From Achromobacter piechaudii NBRC 102461 (lineage in GTDB: Bacteria; Pseudomonadota; Gammaproteobacteria; Burkholderiales; Burkholderiaceae_B): a DNA stretch of 64,000 bases. A program made the position numbers and the translations under genes. Location of the stretch: the NCBI RefSeq assembly GCF_001571245.1, contig NZ_BCTK01000013.1, positions 186,001 to 250,000 of the forward strand, in the 5' to 3' direction. Under the pieces are notes generated by a model that was given only the letters and a program-made list of their open reading frames with translations, was not told where the DNA came from and did not search any database. Positions 17,936 through 26,529 of the stretch are shown here, piece after piece. Every line of letters begins with the position of its first letter. Position 1 is the first letter of the stretch.

Positions 17936-18673
17936 TCAGGATTCGAAGAATTCGGCGCGCGCGTCCAGGATAATCTGGACGTACTTCTCCATGTTGGCGT
18001 CCATGCGGTGGGTCGGGCCGACGATGGAAAGGGCGGTGAGCTGCCCGCCCACGCGCCCCGCAATGCCGACGGCCGATACCCCTTCATTGCCTTCGTCGCG
18101 GCTATTGAAGTAGTGCTTGGGCAACTGCGATTCGATCTGCGCGCGCAAGGTGTCAGGGTTGGTGATGCTGCTGGCCGTGACGTGTTCAAACGGCAGCGTA
18201 TCGATTAGCGCATTGCGTTCCGCCGCGTCCATCTCGCCCAGCAGGGCTTTGCCCAATGCTGCAACCTGCAAGTCGAAGGTGGTGCCGGGCTGCACCACGT
18301 AGCGCAAGGCGCGCGGGCTCTCCTGGCTGGCGTAGATCTTCACCTTGTTGCCGTCGAGCAAGCCGCACATCGATGACTCGCCGGATTGGCGCGTCAGGAT
18401 CTCCAGCGCTTCCGAAGCGAAGGACTGCAGCGGGTCGGCTGCCGAGATGCCTTGGGCCACGTCTAGCAGCCTGCCTGTGGGGTGGAAGTAGCGCGATTTC
18501 GGCGTGCGCAGCAGGTAGCCCGCCTGACGCAGCGTGTAGAGCAGGTCCGAGCAACTGCTGTCGGCCAGATCGAGAAAGCGCGCCATTTCCGAGTTCGTCA
18601 GGGGACGGCGTTCCCGCGCATAGACTTCGAAGACTTGTAGTACACGCTGTGCGGTAGGGAGGATTTGCGGCAT
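17936..18673 (-). CDS. IclR-family transcriptional regulator
   Basis: A 245-residue regulator. N-terminal winged helix at about residues 5-65 ([20 protein letters not shown], then [20 protein letters not shown]) and a C-terminal GAF-like IclR effector domain ([20 protein letters not shown], then [12 protein letters not shown]). It is embedded inside the minus-strand operon, 49 bp after the acyl-CoA dehydrogenase and 32 bp before the racemase-like gene, so it is probably autoregulated. Palindromes in the divergent region near 23384-23404 are the natural target. The effector is probably a CoA ester or acid of the pathway. Confidence 0.92.
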   Translation of the reverse strand: MPQILPTAQRVLQVFEVYARERRPLTNSEMARFLDLADSSCSDLLYTLRQAGYLLRTPKSRYFHPTGRLLDVAQGISAADPLQSFASEALEILTRQSGESSMCGLLDGNKVKIYASQESPRALRYVVQPGTTFDLQVAALGKALLGEMDAAERNALIDTLPFEHVTASSITNPDTLRAQIESQLPKHYFNSRDEGNEGVSAVGIAGRVGGQLTALSIVGPTHRMDANMEKYVQIILDARAEFFES

Positions 18674-18722
18674 AGGATGTCGGAATTGAGTGGGGAACCG
18701 GCCCGGGCGGTTGCGTAGTCGG

Positions 18723-19877
18723 TCATTTCAACGCGGAAATGCCCAGCACGCTCTGTGCCATGAGCAGGGCCTGGATCTGGTTGGTGCCTTCGGCAATGCT
18801 CAGGTGGCGGGCGTCGCGGTAGTAACGCTCGACGGGAAACAACGCGGTGTAACCCGCGCCGCCATGCACCTGCATGGACAGTTCCGCCACGCGCAGCACG
18901 GCGTCGGTGGCGTGGCGCTTGGCCATCGAACATAGCATCTGGCTGTCGGCGGCGTTGCGGTCCAGCGCGTCGGCGGCGCGCCAGCACAGCAGGCGCGAGG
19001 TTTCGACCAGCGTCATCATGTCGGCGATCATATGCTGGACCAGCTGGAAGCCGCCGATGGGCCGGCCGAACTGGACCCGGTCGCCGGCGTATTTTACCGC
19101 TGCCTCATAGGCCGCCTCGGCAATACCCAGCGCCGAGAACGCGACTACGCAGCGGCCGATGTTGAGGTATTTCTTGGCCAGCGCGAAACCCTTGCCCTCG
19201 GTGCCGATCAGGTTGGCCGCGGGGATCTCCACGTCTTCGAACAGCAACTCGCCCAGCGGGCAGCTCAGCATGCCCATTTTGTGGATGGGGCTGGACGAGA
19301 AACCCGGCATGGCGCGCTCGAACAGCAGACAGGACACGCCGCGTTCGCCGCTTTGACGCTGGGTCTGCACGAACACCACGCCCAGCTCGCAAACCGTGCC
19401 CAGGCTGATGTAGAGCTTGCGGCCATTGACGCGCCAACCGCTGGCGGTTTCGACGGCGCGGGTTTCGACGTTGGCGGCGTCCGAGCCGATGTTCGGTTCG
19501 CTGAGCGCGAAGCTGGCGATCGCCTCGCCCGACAGGACGCGCGGCAGGTACTTTTCCTTGAGATAGGGCGAGCCGCCGTCGCTCAGCACCGAGGCGGCGA
19601 GATTGCTGGTGCTGACGATGCTGCGCAGCGAAGGCCAGACGCGCGCCAGCTCGGCGATCAGCATGCCGTAGGTCGTCATCGGCAAGCTATAACCGCCGTC
19701 CTTTTCCTGCAGCATGCCGCCCAAGAGGCCGAAGTCGCGCATCGCGCGGACCATTTCCTGCGGGACCACGCGGGCTTCGGCCTCGTAGCGGTTGACGATG
19801 GGGGCGACTTCGGCCGTCAGGTAGCGACGCAGCGAATCGCGCAATTCGATCTGGGTGGAGTCCAGTGAGAAGTCCAT
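18723..19877 (-). CDS. Acyl-CoA dehydrogenase
   Basis: A 384-residue FAD-dependent acyl-CoA dehydrogenase. It has the N-terminal helical domain (LRRYLTAEVAPIVNRYEAEA), the middle FAD signatures FALSEPNIGSDAANVETRAV and GWRVNGRKLYISLG, and the C-terminal QVHGGAGYT with HLSIAEGTNQIQALLM; the Glu in AEGTNQ is at the usual catalytic-base position of the short/medium-chain class. It is one of two dehydrogenases in the divergent clusters. It lies between the NDP-forming CoA ligase and the IclR regulator, and would introduce the 2,3 double bond after racemisation. Chain-length preference cannot be read. Confidence 0.93.
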   Translation of the reverse strand: MDFSLDSTQIELRDSLRRYLTAEVAPIVNRYEAEARVVPQEMVRAMRDFGLLGGMLQEKDGGYSLPMTTYGMLIAELARVWPSLRSIVSTSNLAASVLSDGGSPYLKEKYLPRVLSGEAIASFALSEPNIGSDAANVETRAVETASGWRVNGRKLYISLGTVCELGVVFVQTQRQSGERGVSCLLFERAMPGFSSSPIHKMGMLSCPLGELLFEDVEIPAANLIGTEGKGFALAKKYLNIGRCVVAFSALGIAEAAYEAAVKYAGDRVQFGRPIGGFQLVQHMIADMMTLVETSRLLCWRAADALDRNAADSQMLCSMAKRHATDAVLRVAELSMQVHGGAGYTALFPVERYYRDARHLSIAEGTNQIQALLMAQSVLGISALK

Positions 19878-19922
19878 GCGGGTCCTAGGCGGGTATGGTC
19901 GAAAAGAGAAATCCGGTGGCGG

Positions 19923-22052
19923 TCATGGCAGGCGTTGCCCCAGGCCGGCATCGGCGTCAGGCCGCAGGCCGATCAGCGCGTCCAGCGGCATCACGCCTTG
20001 CCCCTCGGCGCCGACCCAGACCGGGTTGAGCTCCATTTCCTGCAAGGCGTCGCGGTGGCTCCAGGCGAAGTCCGAGACCCGCAAGATCAGCGCCTCCAGC
20101 GCGGCGAGATCGGCAGCCGCCTCGCCGCGCACGCCGTCCAGCACTTCGGCGTAACGGATCTCGCGCAGCAGCGCGCGCGCATCGTCGCGCGACAGCGGCA
20201 GCATGCGGTGGGCCACGTCACGGATGGTTTCGACGAAGATGCCGCCCAGGCCGAAGGTCAGCACCAGGCCGAAGGCTGCATCGCTGTGCACGCCTACCAG
20301 CACCTCGCGTCCGCCTGGCGGCAGCATGCGCTCCACCAGGATGCCGTCTATGACGGCGCCAGGGCTATGGCGCGCGACGGCCGCATGGATGGCCGCATAG
20401 GCCTCGCGGGCGGCGCCCGTGCTGGCGATGCCGAGCTTGACGCCGCCCGCTTCCGTCTTGTGCGCGATTTGGGCGCTGACGACCTTCATCACCACGGGAA
20501 AGCCCAGGCGCTCGGCCTCGCGGGCCGCATGCTCGGCGCTGGTGACTACCTGCCCTTCAGGAATCGGCAGGCCGGCTTCACGCAGTAAGGATTTGGCCGC
20601 GGCTTCGCTGAGCATGCGGGCCGGCGCGACGGCGCCATCTGCGTGCCTGGATGCAGCAGCCGTCCCGCCTTCGGGCCGCTGCCACGGTATGGCTTTGGAC
20701 AGGGCGGCAATGGCGTCTGACAAGGACAGGAAGGGCAGCAGGCCGGCGGTTTCCAGCAACTGGAAACCGCCGCCCAGGCGCCGGCTCATCCAGACCGGGA
20801 CGATCAGGGTTTCGGTTTCGGCCGCCACCGTGGCGACAGCCTGCGCCATGCCGTCCGTGATGCTGCCGTAATCCATGGGAATGGGAAACAGCACCGTGCC
20901 TACCGCCGGGTCGGCGCAAATCGCGCGCAGGCACGCGGCCGAGGCTTGGGGGTTGCGCAGGATGTCGGCGGTGGTGTCGACCGGATTGTCCATGCTGGCG
21001 AAATCCGGCAACAGCTTGCGCAGAGCGGCCTTGGTCTCGGGCGCGAACACTGCCATCGGCAGACCGGCGGCGCCGGCAATGTCGGCGGCCAGCGCGGCGG
21101 TGCCCCCGGAAAAGGTATAGATGCACAGGCCGTTGCCGCTTTTACGGGTGATGCGCGTCAGCAGGCGCGAGACTGCGAGCAGCTGGTCCAGGTCATCCAC
21201 TTCGATTGCGCCGAATTGCCGGAACACGGCGCTGTTGACGGCGGCCGTGCCGGCCACCGAGGCCGTGTGCGATTGCGCGGCGCGCACGCCGGCTTCGGAG
21301 CGCCCCACCTTCAGCACAACCACCGGCTTGTTGCGGGCGCGCGCCAGCTCCAGCGCCGATGTCAGGCGCCTGCCGTGCTTGACGCCTTCCATCAGAAGGG
21401 CGATCACGCTGATCTTCGGATCGTTCGCCATGTGAGCGATGAAGTCCGGGATTTCCAGGTCGACCTCGTTGCCGGCGGAAAACCACAGCCCCACTCCCTG
21501 GCCATAGGACAGGCCCTGCAGCAGGTTGCGGCCCAGTCCGCCTCCCTGGGTCGCCAAGCCGATGGAACCGGTGTTCAGATCGTCCTTGAAGGCGGGCGAG
21601 AAGGTCATGCCCAGGCGGTCGCGCACATTGACGAAGCCAGGGCAGTTCGGTCCGTAGACGTGCAGGCCGGTGGACTCGCACAGCTGGGCGATCTCGCGTT
21701 CCAGGCGCTGGCCTTCCTCGCCGGCTTCCGAGAAGCCGGACGTCATGACGACCGCAAACGGAATGCCGCGCGCCGCGCATTGGCGCAACGCATCCAGCAC
21801 CAGCGAGGCGTTGATCATGATCAGGGCCACGTCGATTTCGGCCTCGGGCAAGGCGCTGATCGACGGCCAGCAGGGCCGGCCGCCGATCTCCTGGTAGGCC
21901 GGATTGACCGCGTACACCTCGCCCGGGACCGCCGAATGCAGCACCAGATTGTCGTACAGGCGGCGCCCTTGGCTGGATTCGCGGGCGGAGGCGCCCACCA
22001 CGGCCACGTTGCGCGGATTGATGAAGCGGGTCAGGTCTGCGAACGGTTTCAT
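19923..22052 (-). CDS. NDP-forming acyl-CoA ligase (acetyl-CoA synthetase ADP-forming family)
   Basis: A 709-residue single-chain enzyme. A CoA-binding Rossmann domain comes first (NPRNVAVVGASARESSQGRR), then succinyl-CoA-ligase-like domains with VYGPNCPGFVNVRDRLGMTF and AQSHTASVAG, whose His is the expected phosphohistidine, then an ATP-grasp domain (EAAAKSLLREAGLPIPEGQV, GFPVVMKVVSAQIAHKTEAG, ending MELNPVWVG). It converts an acid plus CoA and a nucleoside triphosphate to acyl-CoA, or runs in the energy-conserving direction. The start overlaps the MaoC stop by 4 bases (ATGA), so the two are translationally coupled. The cluster also has an AMP-forming ligase. Confidence 0.9.
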   Translation of the reverse strand: MKPFADLTRFINPRNVAVVGASARESSQGRRLYDNLVLHSAVPGEVYAVNPAYQEIGGRPCWPSISALPEAEIDVALIMINASLVLDALRQCAARGIPFAVVMTSGFSEAGEEGQRLEREIAQLCESTGLHVYGPNCPGFVNVRDRLGMTFSPAFKDDLNTGSIGLATQGGGLGRNLLQGLSYGQGVGLWFSAGNEVDLEIPDFIAHMANDPKISVIALLMEGVKHGRRLTSALELARARNKPVVVLKVGRSEAGVRAAQSHTASVAGTAAVNSAVFRQFGAIEVDDLDQLLAVSRLLTRITRKSGNGLCIYTFSGGTAALAADIAGAAGLPMAVFAPETKAALRKLLPDFASMDNPVDTTADILRNPQASAACLRAICADPAVGTVLFPIPMDYGSITDGMAQAVATVAAETETLIVPVWMSRRLGGGFQLLETAGLLPFLSLSDAIAALSKAIPWQRPEGGTAAASRHADGAVAPARMLSEAAAKSLLREAGLPIPEGQVVTSAEHAAREAERLGFPVVMKVVSAQIAHKTEAGGVKLGIASTGAAREAYAAIHAAVARHSPGAVIDGILVERMLPPGGREVLVGVHSDAAFGLVLTFGLGGIFVETIRDVAHRMLPLSRDDARALLREIRYAEVLDGVRGEAAADLAALEALILRVSDFAWSHRDALQEMELNPVWVGAEGQGVMPLDALIGLRPDADAGLGQRLP

Positions 22053-22546
22053 GCCGAGCCCTCCAGGGACCGCAGCACCATCGCGAAGTCGGCCTGGACC
22101 ACCACGTCGCCGCGCTGGTTGACGGCTTCACGCCGGAACACCACCTTGTCCTTGCCGGGCCGGTACTGCTCGGTCTTTTCCGTCACCGTCACCTGCACGA
22201 CGATGGTGTCGCCGATGAAGGTGGGTTTGGGAAAGCGGCAATTGATGTCGATCAGCGCCAGCACGTAGGGCTCCAACAAGCGGTAGCCGTTGGATTGGGT
22301 GGTCAGCCCGGATAGCACGGACAGTACCAGCAGGCCGTGGGCGATGCGCTGGCCGAAGGGTGTGGACCTGGCGTACTCATGGTCCACGTGCAGGCGGTTG
22401 AAGTCGCCGGACAGACAGGCGAAGTTGACGATGTCGCTCTCAGTAATGGTGCGGCCGGCGGACTCGAAGCGGTGGCCGACCTCCAGCGAGGGCAGGCATG
22501 TTGGCGGTGGCAGCGGGAGCGGGGTGGCGGGGCTTGCGCTTTGCAT
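22049..22546 (-). CDS. MaoC-like (R)-hydratase
   Basis: A 165-residue single hot-dog protein. Its active-site pattern is FACLSGDFNRLHVDHEYARS (Asp and His in the hydratase-2-like motif), followed by FGQRIAHGLLVLSVLSGLTT. This is typical of MaoC dehydratases that hydrate 2-enoyl-CoA. The N-terminus before residue 20 is proline-rich and variable. It sits 40 bp downstream of the SDR gene and overlaps the CoA ligase start. Together with the crotonase and the 291-residue hydratase-like protein, it makes three candidate hydratases in the locus. Confidence 0.9.
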   Translation of the reverse strand: MQSASPATPLPLPPPTCLPSLEVGHRFESAGRTITESDIVNFACLSGDFNRLHVDHEYARSTPFGQRIAHGLLVLSVLSGLTTQSNGYRLLEPYVLALIDINCRFPKPTFIGDTIVVQVTVTEKTEQYRPGKDKVVFRREAVNQRGDVVVQADFAMVLRSLEGSA

Positions 22547-22586
22547 GGCTGATCGGATTCCGGAGTAGGGGCGCGGTTAGGGCGTT

Positions 22587-23339
22587 TTACGAAGCGTAGC
22601 GGCCGCCGGTCACGTGCAGCAGTTCGCCCGTGATGAAGGAGGACCGCTCAGAAGCCAGGAAGGCCACGGCGTTGGCGATGTCTTCGACCGCACCCAGGCG
22701 CGGCACCGGCTGGCGCGCGAGCGCGTTGGCGCGCAGGGTTTCATAGGTGGACAGGCCGCGCACCAGCGGCGTTTCGATCAAGCCAGGGGCGATGGCATTG
22801 GCGGTGATATTGAACTTGCCCTGTTCCAACGCCAGCGCGCGGGTGAAGCCGATCAGGCCAGCCTTGGCGGCCGAGTAGTTGGTCTGGCCGGGGTTGCCCC
22901 AGTGCGCGCGCGAGGCGATGTTGATGACGCGGCCCCATTTCCTTTCCATCATCGAGGGCAGGGCGGCCTTGGTGCAGTAGTAAGCGCCCTTCAGGATAGT
23001 GTCCACCACCGAATCCCAGTCTTCCACCGGCATCTTGAGCAGGTATTTGTCGCGCGTGAAGCCGGCGTTGTTGACCAGGATGTCGATGCCGCCGAAGGCG
23101 TGCGCGGCCAACTCGGCCATGGTCTGGACCTGTTCGGGATCGCAGACGTCGAGCACGGCGCCGATGGCCTCATGGCCGGCCTGCTTCAGGCTGCCGACTG
23201 CCTGCTCCACCGATTCCGGGTTGATGTCGGTAATCACAATCCGGGCGCCTTCCTGCGCCAGGGCCAGCGCCGAGGCGTAGCCGATGCCGCGGCCCGATCC
23301 CGTGATGACAGCGACTTTACCGGTGAGTTGCAGGTCCAT
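22587..23339 (-). CDS. Short-chain dehydrogenase/reductase (3-hydroxyacyl-CoA dehydrogenase or FabG-like)
   Basis: A 250-residue classical SDR. The cofactor loop is GSGRGIGYASALA, NNAG is present as DILVNNAGFTRD, and the catalytic Ser, Tyr and Lys occur in INIASRAHWGN and TNYSAAKAGLIG. The Asp in ITDIN after the second strand suggests NAD preference. Likely role: oxidation of a 3-hydroxyacyl-CoA intermediate. The ATG at 23339 is preferred, with GGGGGA 6 bases upstream; the open frame extends to 23474 into the regulatory region. It is the first gene of the minus-strand operon, divergent from the Bug receptor. Confidence 0.92.
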   Translation of the reverse strand: MDLQLTGKVAVITGSGRGIGYASALALAQEGARIVITDINPESVEQAVGSLKQAGHEAIGAVLDVCDPEQVQTMAELAAHAFGGIDILVNNAGFTRDKYLLKMPVEDWDSVVDTILKGAYYCTKAALPSMMERKWGRVINIASRAHWGNPGQTNYSAAKAGLIGFTRALALEQGKFNITANAIAPGLIETPLVRGLSTYETLRANALARQPVPRLGAVEDIANAVAFLASERSSFITGELLHVTGGRYAS

Positions 23340-23383
23340 CTCCATTCCCCCTTCTATGACTGGTGGATGCCCTGGCGCATGGA

Positions 23384-23404
23384 TCCGAAATCCGATATTT
23401 CGGA
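23384..23404. promoter_or_regulatory. Perfect palindrome, candidate IclR operator
   Basis: The arms TCCGAAAT (23384-23391) and ATTTCGGA (23397-23404) are exact inverted repeats with a 5-base spacer CCGAT. The site lies in the region between the divergent operons. Related half-sites TACCGAA (about 23437-23443) and TTCGGTA (about 23500-23506) occur nearby. IclR proteins bind such dyads as dimers or tetramers, and the IclR gene is inside the flanking operon. Confidence 0.5.
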
Positions 23405-23467
23405 AATGGCCGGGCAGGGTTAAATTTATTCCGAGGTACCGAAGAAATATACACAACACCGGAAATA

Positions 23468-23498
23468 TTGACAATTTATATCGGCACCTAGTTATACT
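23468..23498 (+). promoter_or_regulatory. Sigma-70-like promoter for the plus-strand catabolic operon
   Basis: TTGACA at 23468-23473 and TATACT at 23493-23498 are near-consensus -35 and -10 elements, with a 19-base spacer that is one or two bases longer than ideal. They lie about 65 bp before the Bug receptor ATG at 23565. The region is strikingly AT-rich compared with its surroundings. Confidence 0.6.
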
Positions 23499-23564
23499 GT
23501 TCGGTATGTCGGATTTAGTTGGCCCGGCATTCCCCTATCTCTAAAAATGGAAGGAGATCGACTC

Positions 23565-24530
23565 ATGACAATGTTGAAGGGATTGTTGGCCGCGGTACTG
23601 AGTCTGGCTGCCGTGGGTGCGGCCAGCGGGGCCGACGCGTATCCGAACAAGCCGGTACGGGTGTACGTGGGCTTCGCACCGGGCGGCGCGACCGACCTGC
23701 TCGCGCGCCTGTACGCCAAAAAGTTGGGCGAGCGTTTCAACCAGACATTCATTGTTGAAAACCGCCCTGGAGCCGGCGGCAATATCGCGATCCAGGCGCT
23801 GACGCAAGCGCCGGCCGATGGCTACACCATCGCGATGGCGGCCAATTATGTGGCGGCCAACGCCGCCATGAAGCGCAACCCCTACGACTGGGAGCGCGAC
23901 TTGATGCCCATCGGCATGGTGGCGTCCACGCCCAACATCCTGGTGGTGCCGCCCGGCTCCAGCATCCAGAGCGTCGACGACCTGATCCGCAAGGCCCGCG
24001 CGCCGGGCAACAAGCTGACCTTCGCTTCGGCTGGCATGGGGTCGTCCATCCACCTGGCGGGCGAGCTGTTCAAGGTCATGGCCAAGGTCGACATGACGCA
24101 CGTGCCCTACAAGGGGGTTTCGCCGGCGGAAGTGGACCTGATGTCGGGCTTGGTCGACATGATGTTCGGCAGCGTCTCCACCGCGATCCCGCTGGTGCAG
24201 TCCAAGAAGCTGAAGGCACTGGCCGTGACCGGACGCGAACGCATGAAGGCGATGTCGGATCTGCCCACCATCGAGGAGGCCGGCCTCAAGGGCTACGACG
24301 TCGAAGCGGTGTACTTCCTGGCGGCGCCCGCCAAGGTGCCGGCGCCGGTTCTGAAGACGCTGGCCGACGCCGTTGCCGACATCAACAAGCAGCCCGACGT
24401 GCAGGAGTTCATGGACCGGATCTACGCCCGGCCCTTGACCGGCGGCCCTGAAGAGGCCCGCGCTTTTCTGAAGACCGAAGTGAAGAAGTGGCAGGGCGTG
24501 GTCGACGCCACCGGCATGAAGGTGGACTGA
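23565..24530 (+). CDS. Bug-family tripartite tricarboxylate transporter receptor
   Basis: A 321-residue periplasmic binding protein with a signal peptide (MLKGLLAAVLSLAAVGAASG) and the Bug signatures YPNKPVRVYVGFAPGGATDL, VENRPGAGGNIAIQAL, DGYTIAMAANY and VPYKGVSPAEVDLMSGLVD. The ATG at 23565 has AAGGAG 8 bases upstream. Bug receptors bind carboxylates for TctAB-type permeases, but no tctA or tctB is in this window, so it must share a permease encoded elsewhere or act as a sensor. It is the first gene of the plus-strand catabolic operon. Confidence 0.93.
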   Translation: MTMLKGLLAAVLSLAAVGAASGADAYPNKPVRVYVGFAPGGATDLLARLYAKKLGERFNQTFIVENRPGAGGNIAIQALTQAPADGYTIAMAANYVAANAAMKRNPYDWERDLMPIGMVASTPNILVVPPGSSIQSVDDLIRKARAPGNKLTFASAGMGSSIHLAGELFKVMAKVDMTHVPYKGVSPAEVDLMSGLVDMMFGSVSTAIPLVQSKKLKALAVTGRERMKAMSDLPTIEEAGLKGYDVEAVYFLAAPAKVPAPVLKTLADAVADINKQPDVQEFMDRIYARPLTGGPEEARAFLKTEVKKWQGVVDATGMKVD

Positions 24531-24613
24531 CGCGACGGTAACGAATCCGCTCATCGGATCCCAGACAACGGGCGCCACAAGCCCGCGGAACACAAAACTA
24601 TCAGGAGACATAC

Positions 24614-25597
24614 ATGAACACACGCAGGCGAGTCGCGCTGGCAGTGCTGGCCGGCCTGATGACCTCATTGGCCCTGCCGCAGATGGCGCGCGCGGCGGAT
24701 GGCTATCCGAACAAACCTCTGCGCCTGATCGCGCCCAGTTCGCCGGGCGGAATCCTGGACATCACCAGCCGGGTGATAGGGAAGAAATTGTCCGAACGGC
24801 TGGGGCAGCCGGTCGTGGTGGAAAACATGGCGGGCGCGGCCGGCATCCTGGGCATGCAAGGCTTGCTGCGCGCCGAGCCCGACGGCTACACGATGGTCAT
24901 GGGCAGCAGCGGACCCAACGCGGTCAACTACACCCTGTACAGCAAGCTGCCCTACGCGATGTCCGACTTCGCCCCGGTGATCCGCATCATCACCATGCCG
25001 AACGCGTTGGTCGTCAATGCCAACGCGCCCGTCAAGACGCTGGCGGAGTTCCGCGACTATGCCCGTAAGAAGCAGGGCAACCTCTCCATGGCGGTCTCCA
25101 TGATCGGCACGTCCGGCCACCTTGGCGGCGAGTTGCTGAAGAGCCGGCTGGATTTCACGGCGGTCACCGTGCCCTACAAAGGCGCCGCGCCGGCGACCAA
25201 TGACCTGGTGGCGGGGCAGGTGGATTTCACCGTAGAGAACGTGATCACCGTGGCGCCGCTGGTCAAGGCCGGCAGGCTGCGCGCGCTTGCGGTCACCACC
25301 CGCGAGCGCAGCCAGATCCTGCCTGACGTGCCGACCCTGGCCGAGCAGGGCTATCCCGATGTCGACGTCGGCGCCTGGTTGGGCGTGCTGGTCGCGGCGC
25401 GCACGCCGCCGGCCGTGGTCGCGCGCCTGAACACGGAGCTCAACGCGGTCCTGGCCGATGAAGAGGTCAGGAAGCAGCTGGCTCAGCAGGGCGGCATTCC
25501 GTTGGGCGGCACCCCGGCCGAGTTCGACCGCTTCATCCGGTCGGAAAAAGACCGTTGGGAAAAAATCATCAAGGCCGCCGGCATCAAGGCGGAATGA
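24614..25597 (+). CDS. Bug-family tripartite tricarboxylate transporter receptor (second copy)
   Basis: A 327-residue paralogue of the preceding receptor. Signal peptide with VALAVLAGLMTSLALPQM ending at ARA, then YPNKPLRLIAPSSPGGILD, VVENMAGAAGILGMQGLL, DGYTMVMGSSGPNAVNYT and VPYKGAAPATNDLVAGQVDF. AGGAG lies just upstream of the ATG. The binding loops differ clearly from the first copy, so the two probably recognise different acids or stereoisomers. The two receptors are in tandem, 83 bp apart. Confidence 0.93.
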   Translation: MNTRRRVALAVLAGLMTSLALPQMARAADGYPNKPLRLIAPSSPGGILDITSRVIGKKLSERLGQPVVVENMAGAAGILGMQGLLRAEPDGYTMVMGSSGPNAVNYTLYSKLPYAMSDFAPVIRIITMPNALVVNANAPVKTLAEFRDYARKKQGNLSMAVSMIGTSGHLGGELLKSRLDFTAVTVPYKGAAPATNDLVAGQVDFTVENVITVAPLVKAGRLRALAVTTRERSQILPDVPTLAEQGYPDVDVGAWLGVLVAARTPPAVVARLNTELNAVLADEEVRKQLAQQGGIPLGGTPAEFDRFIRSEKDRWEKIIKAAGIKAE

Positions 25598-25648
25598 CCT
25601 GCAAGCCGGCGGCAACGCGCCGCCGGCTTGCACAGGGAGGAATGATCC

Positions 25649-26524
25649 ATGGCAATCGATTATCAAAACCTGCGCAACTGGAAGTTCGAGGACCGCGTCG
25701 ATCGCTACAGCGCGCGCGACTGCATGATCTATGCGTTGGGGCTGGGCTACGGCAGTGATCCTGCGAATGAAAGCGAACTGCGCTACGTGCATGAAGAGGA
25801 AACGGCCGTGGTGCCGACTTTCCTGGCCACCATCGGGGCGCCCAACGGCTGGGCGGCGGATCCCGCCACCGGCATTGACTGGTTGAAGATCCTGCACGGC
25901 GAGCACCGCATGACTTTCCATGCCCCGCTTGCCCCCGCCGGCGCGGTACGCAGCCAGACCCGCGTCACGCGGGTGGTGGACAAGGGCGCCAGCAAGGGCG
26001 CGCTGGTCGTGACCGTGCGCGATATTTCGGACGCCGAGAGCGGCGCGCCGCTGGCGACCGTTGAACATGTGTCGTTCTGCCGCGCAGATGGCGGCTTTGG
26101 CCCGGGCGACGCATCGCCCGAAGCATTGCCCGCCACGCCAGAGCGTGAACCCGATCAGGTCGTGCTGCTGCCCACGCTGCCGCAACAAGCCTTGCTGTAC
26201 CGCCTGAACGGCGACCTGAACCCGGTGCATGCGTTGCCGCACATGGCGCGCGCCGCTGGTTTTGACCGGCCCATCCTGCATGGCCTGTGCACCTATGGCA
26301 TGGCGGCGCGCGCCCTGCTGCAGGCGTGCGCGTGCTCGGCGTCCCAACGGCTCGGCACGATCGCCGCGCGCTTTTCCGCGCCTTTTTTTCCGGGCGAGAC
26401 GCTGCGCGTGGAGATCTGGCGCGTCGGCGATAGCCTGCAATTTCGCGCAGTGGCCGACGAGCGCGACACGGTGGTGCTGAGCAACGGCGTCGCCAGCCTG
26501 GCGCATGTCGCGAACGAGAGGTGA
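25649..26524 (+). CDS. Hydratase-2-like MaoC-domain protein
   Basis: A 291-residue double hot-dog protein similar to type-2 enoyl-CoA hydratases (the C-terminal part of peroxisomal multifunctional enzyme 2). The C-terminal half has the hydratase-2 motif YRLNGDLNPVHALPHMARAAGF-like segment, with Asp189 and His194 as the catalytic pair, then PILHGLCTYGMAARALL. The N-terminal half is the degenerate hot-dog domain (WKFEDRVDRYSARDCMIYAL). The reaction is (R)-specific hydration of a 2-enoyl-CoA, a type often used for branched or steroid side chains. It precedes the AMP-ligase gene by 5 bp. Confidence 0.9.
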   Translation: MAIDYQNLRNWKFEDRVDRYSARDCMIYALGLGYGSDPANESELRYVHEEETAVVPTFLATIGAPNGWAADPATGIDWLKILHGEHRMTFHAPLAPAGAVRSQTRVTRVVDKGASKGALVVTVRDISDAESGAPLATVEHVSFCRADGGFGPGDASPEALPATPEREPDQVVLLPTLPQQALLYRLNGDLNPVHALPHMARAAGFDRPILHGLCTYGMAARALLQACACSASQRLGTIAARFSAPFFPGETLRVEIWRVGDSLQFRAVADERDTVVLSNGVASLAHVANER

Positions 26525-26529
26525 AACCC

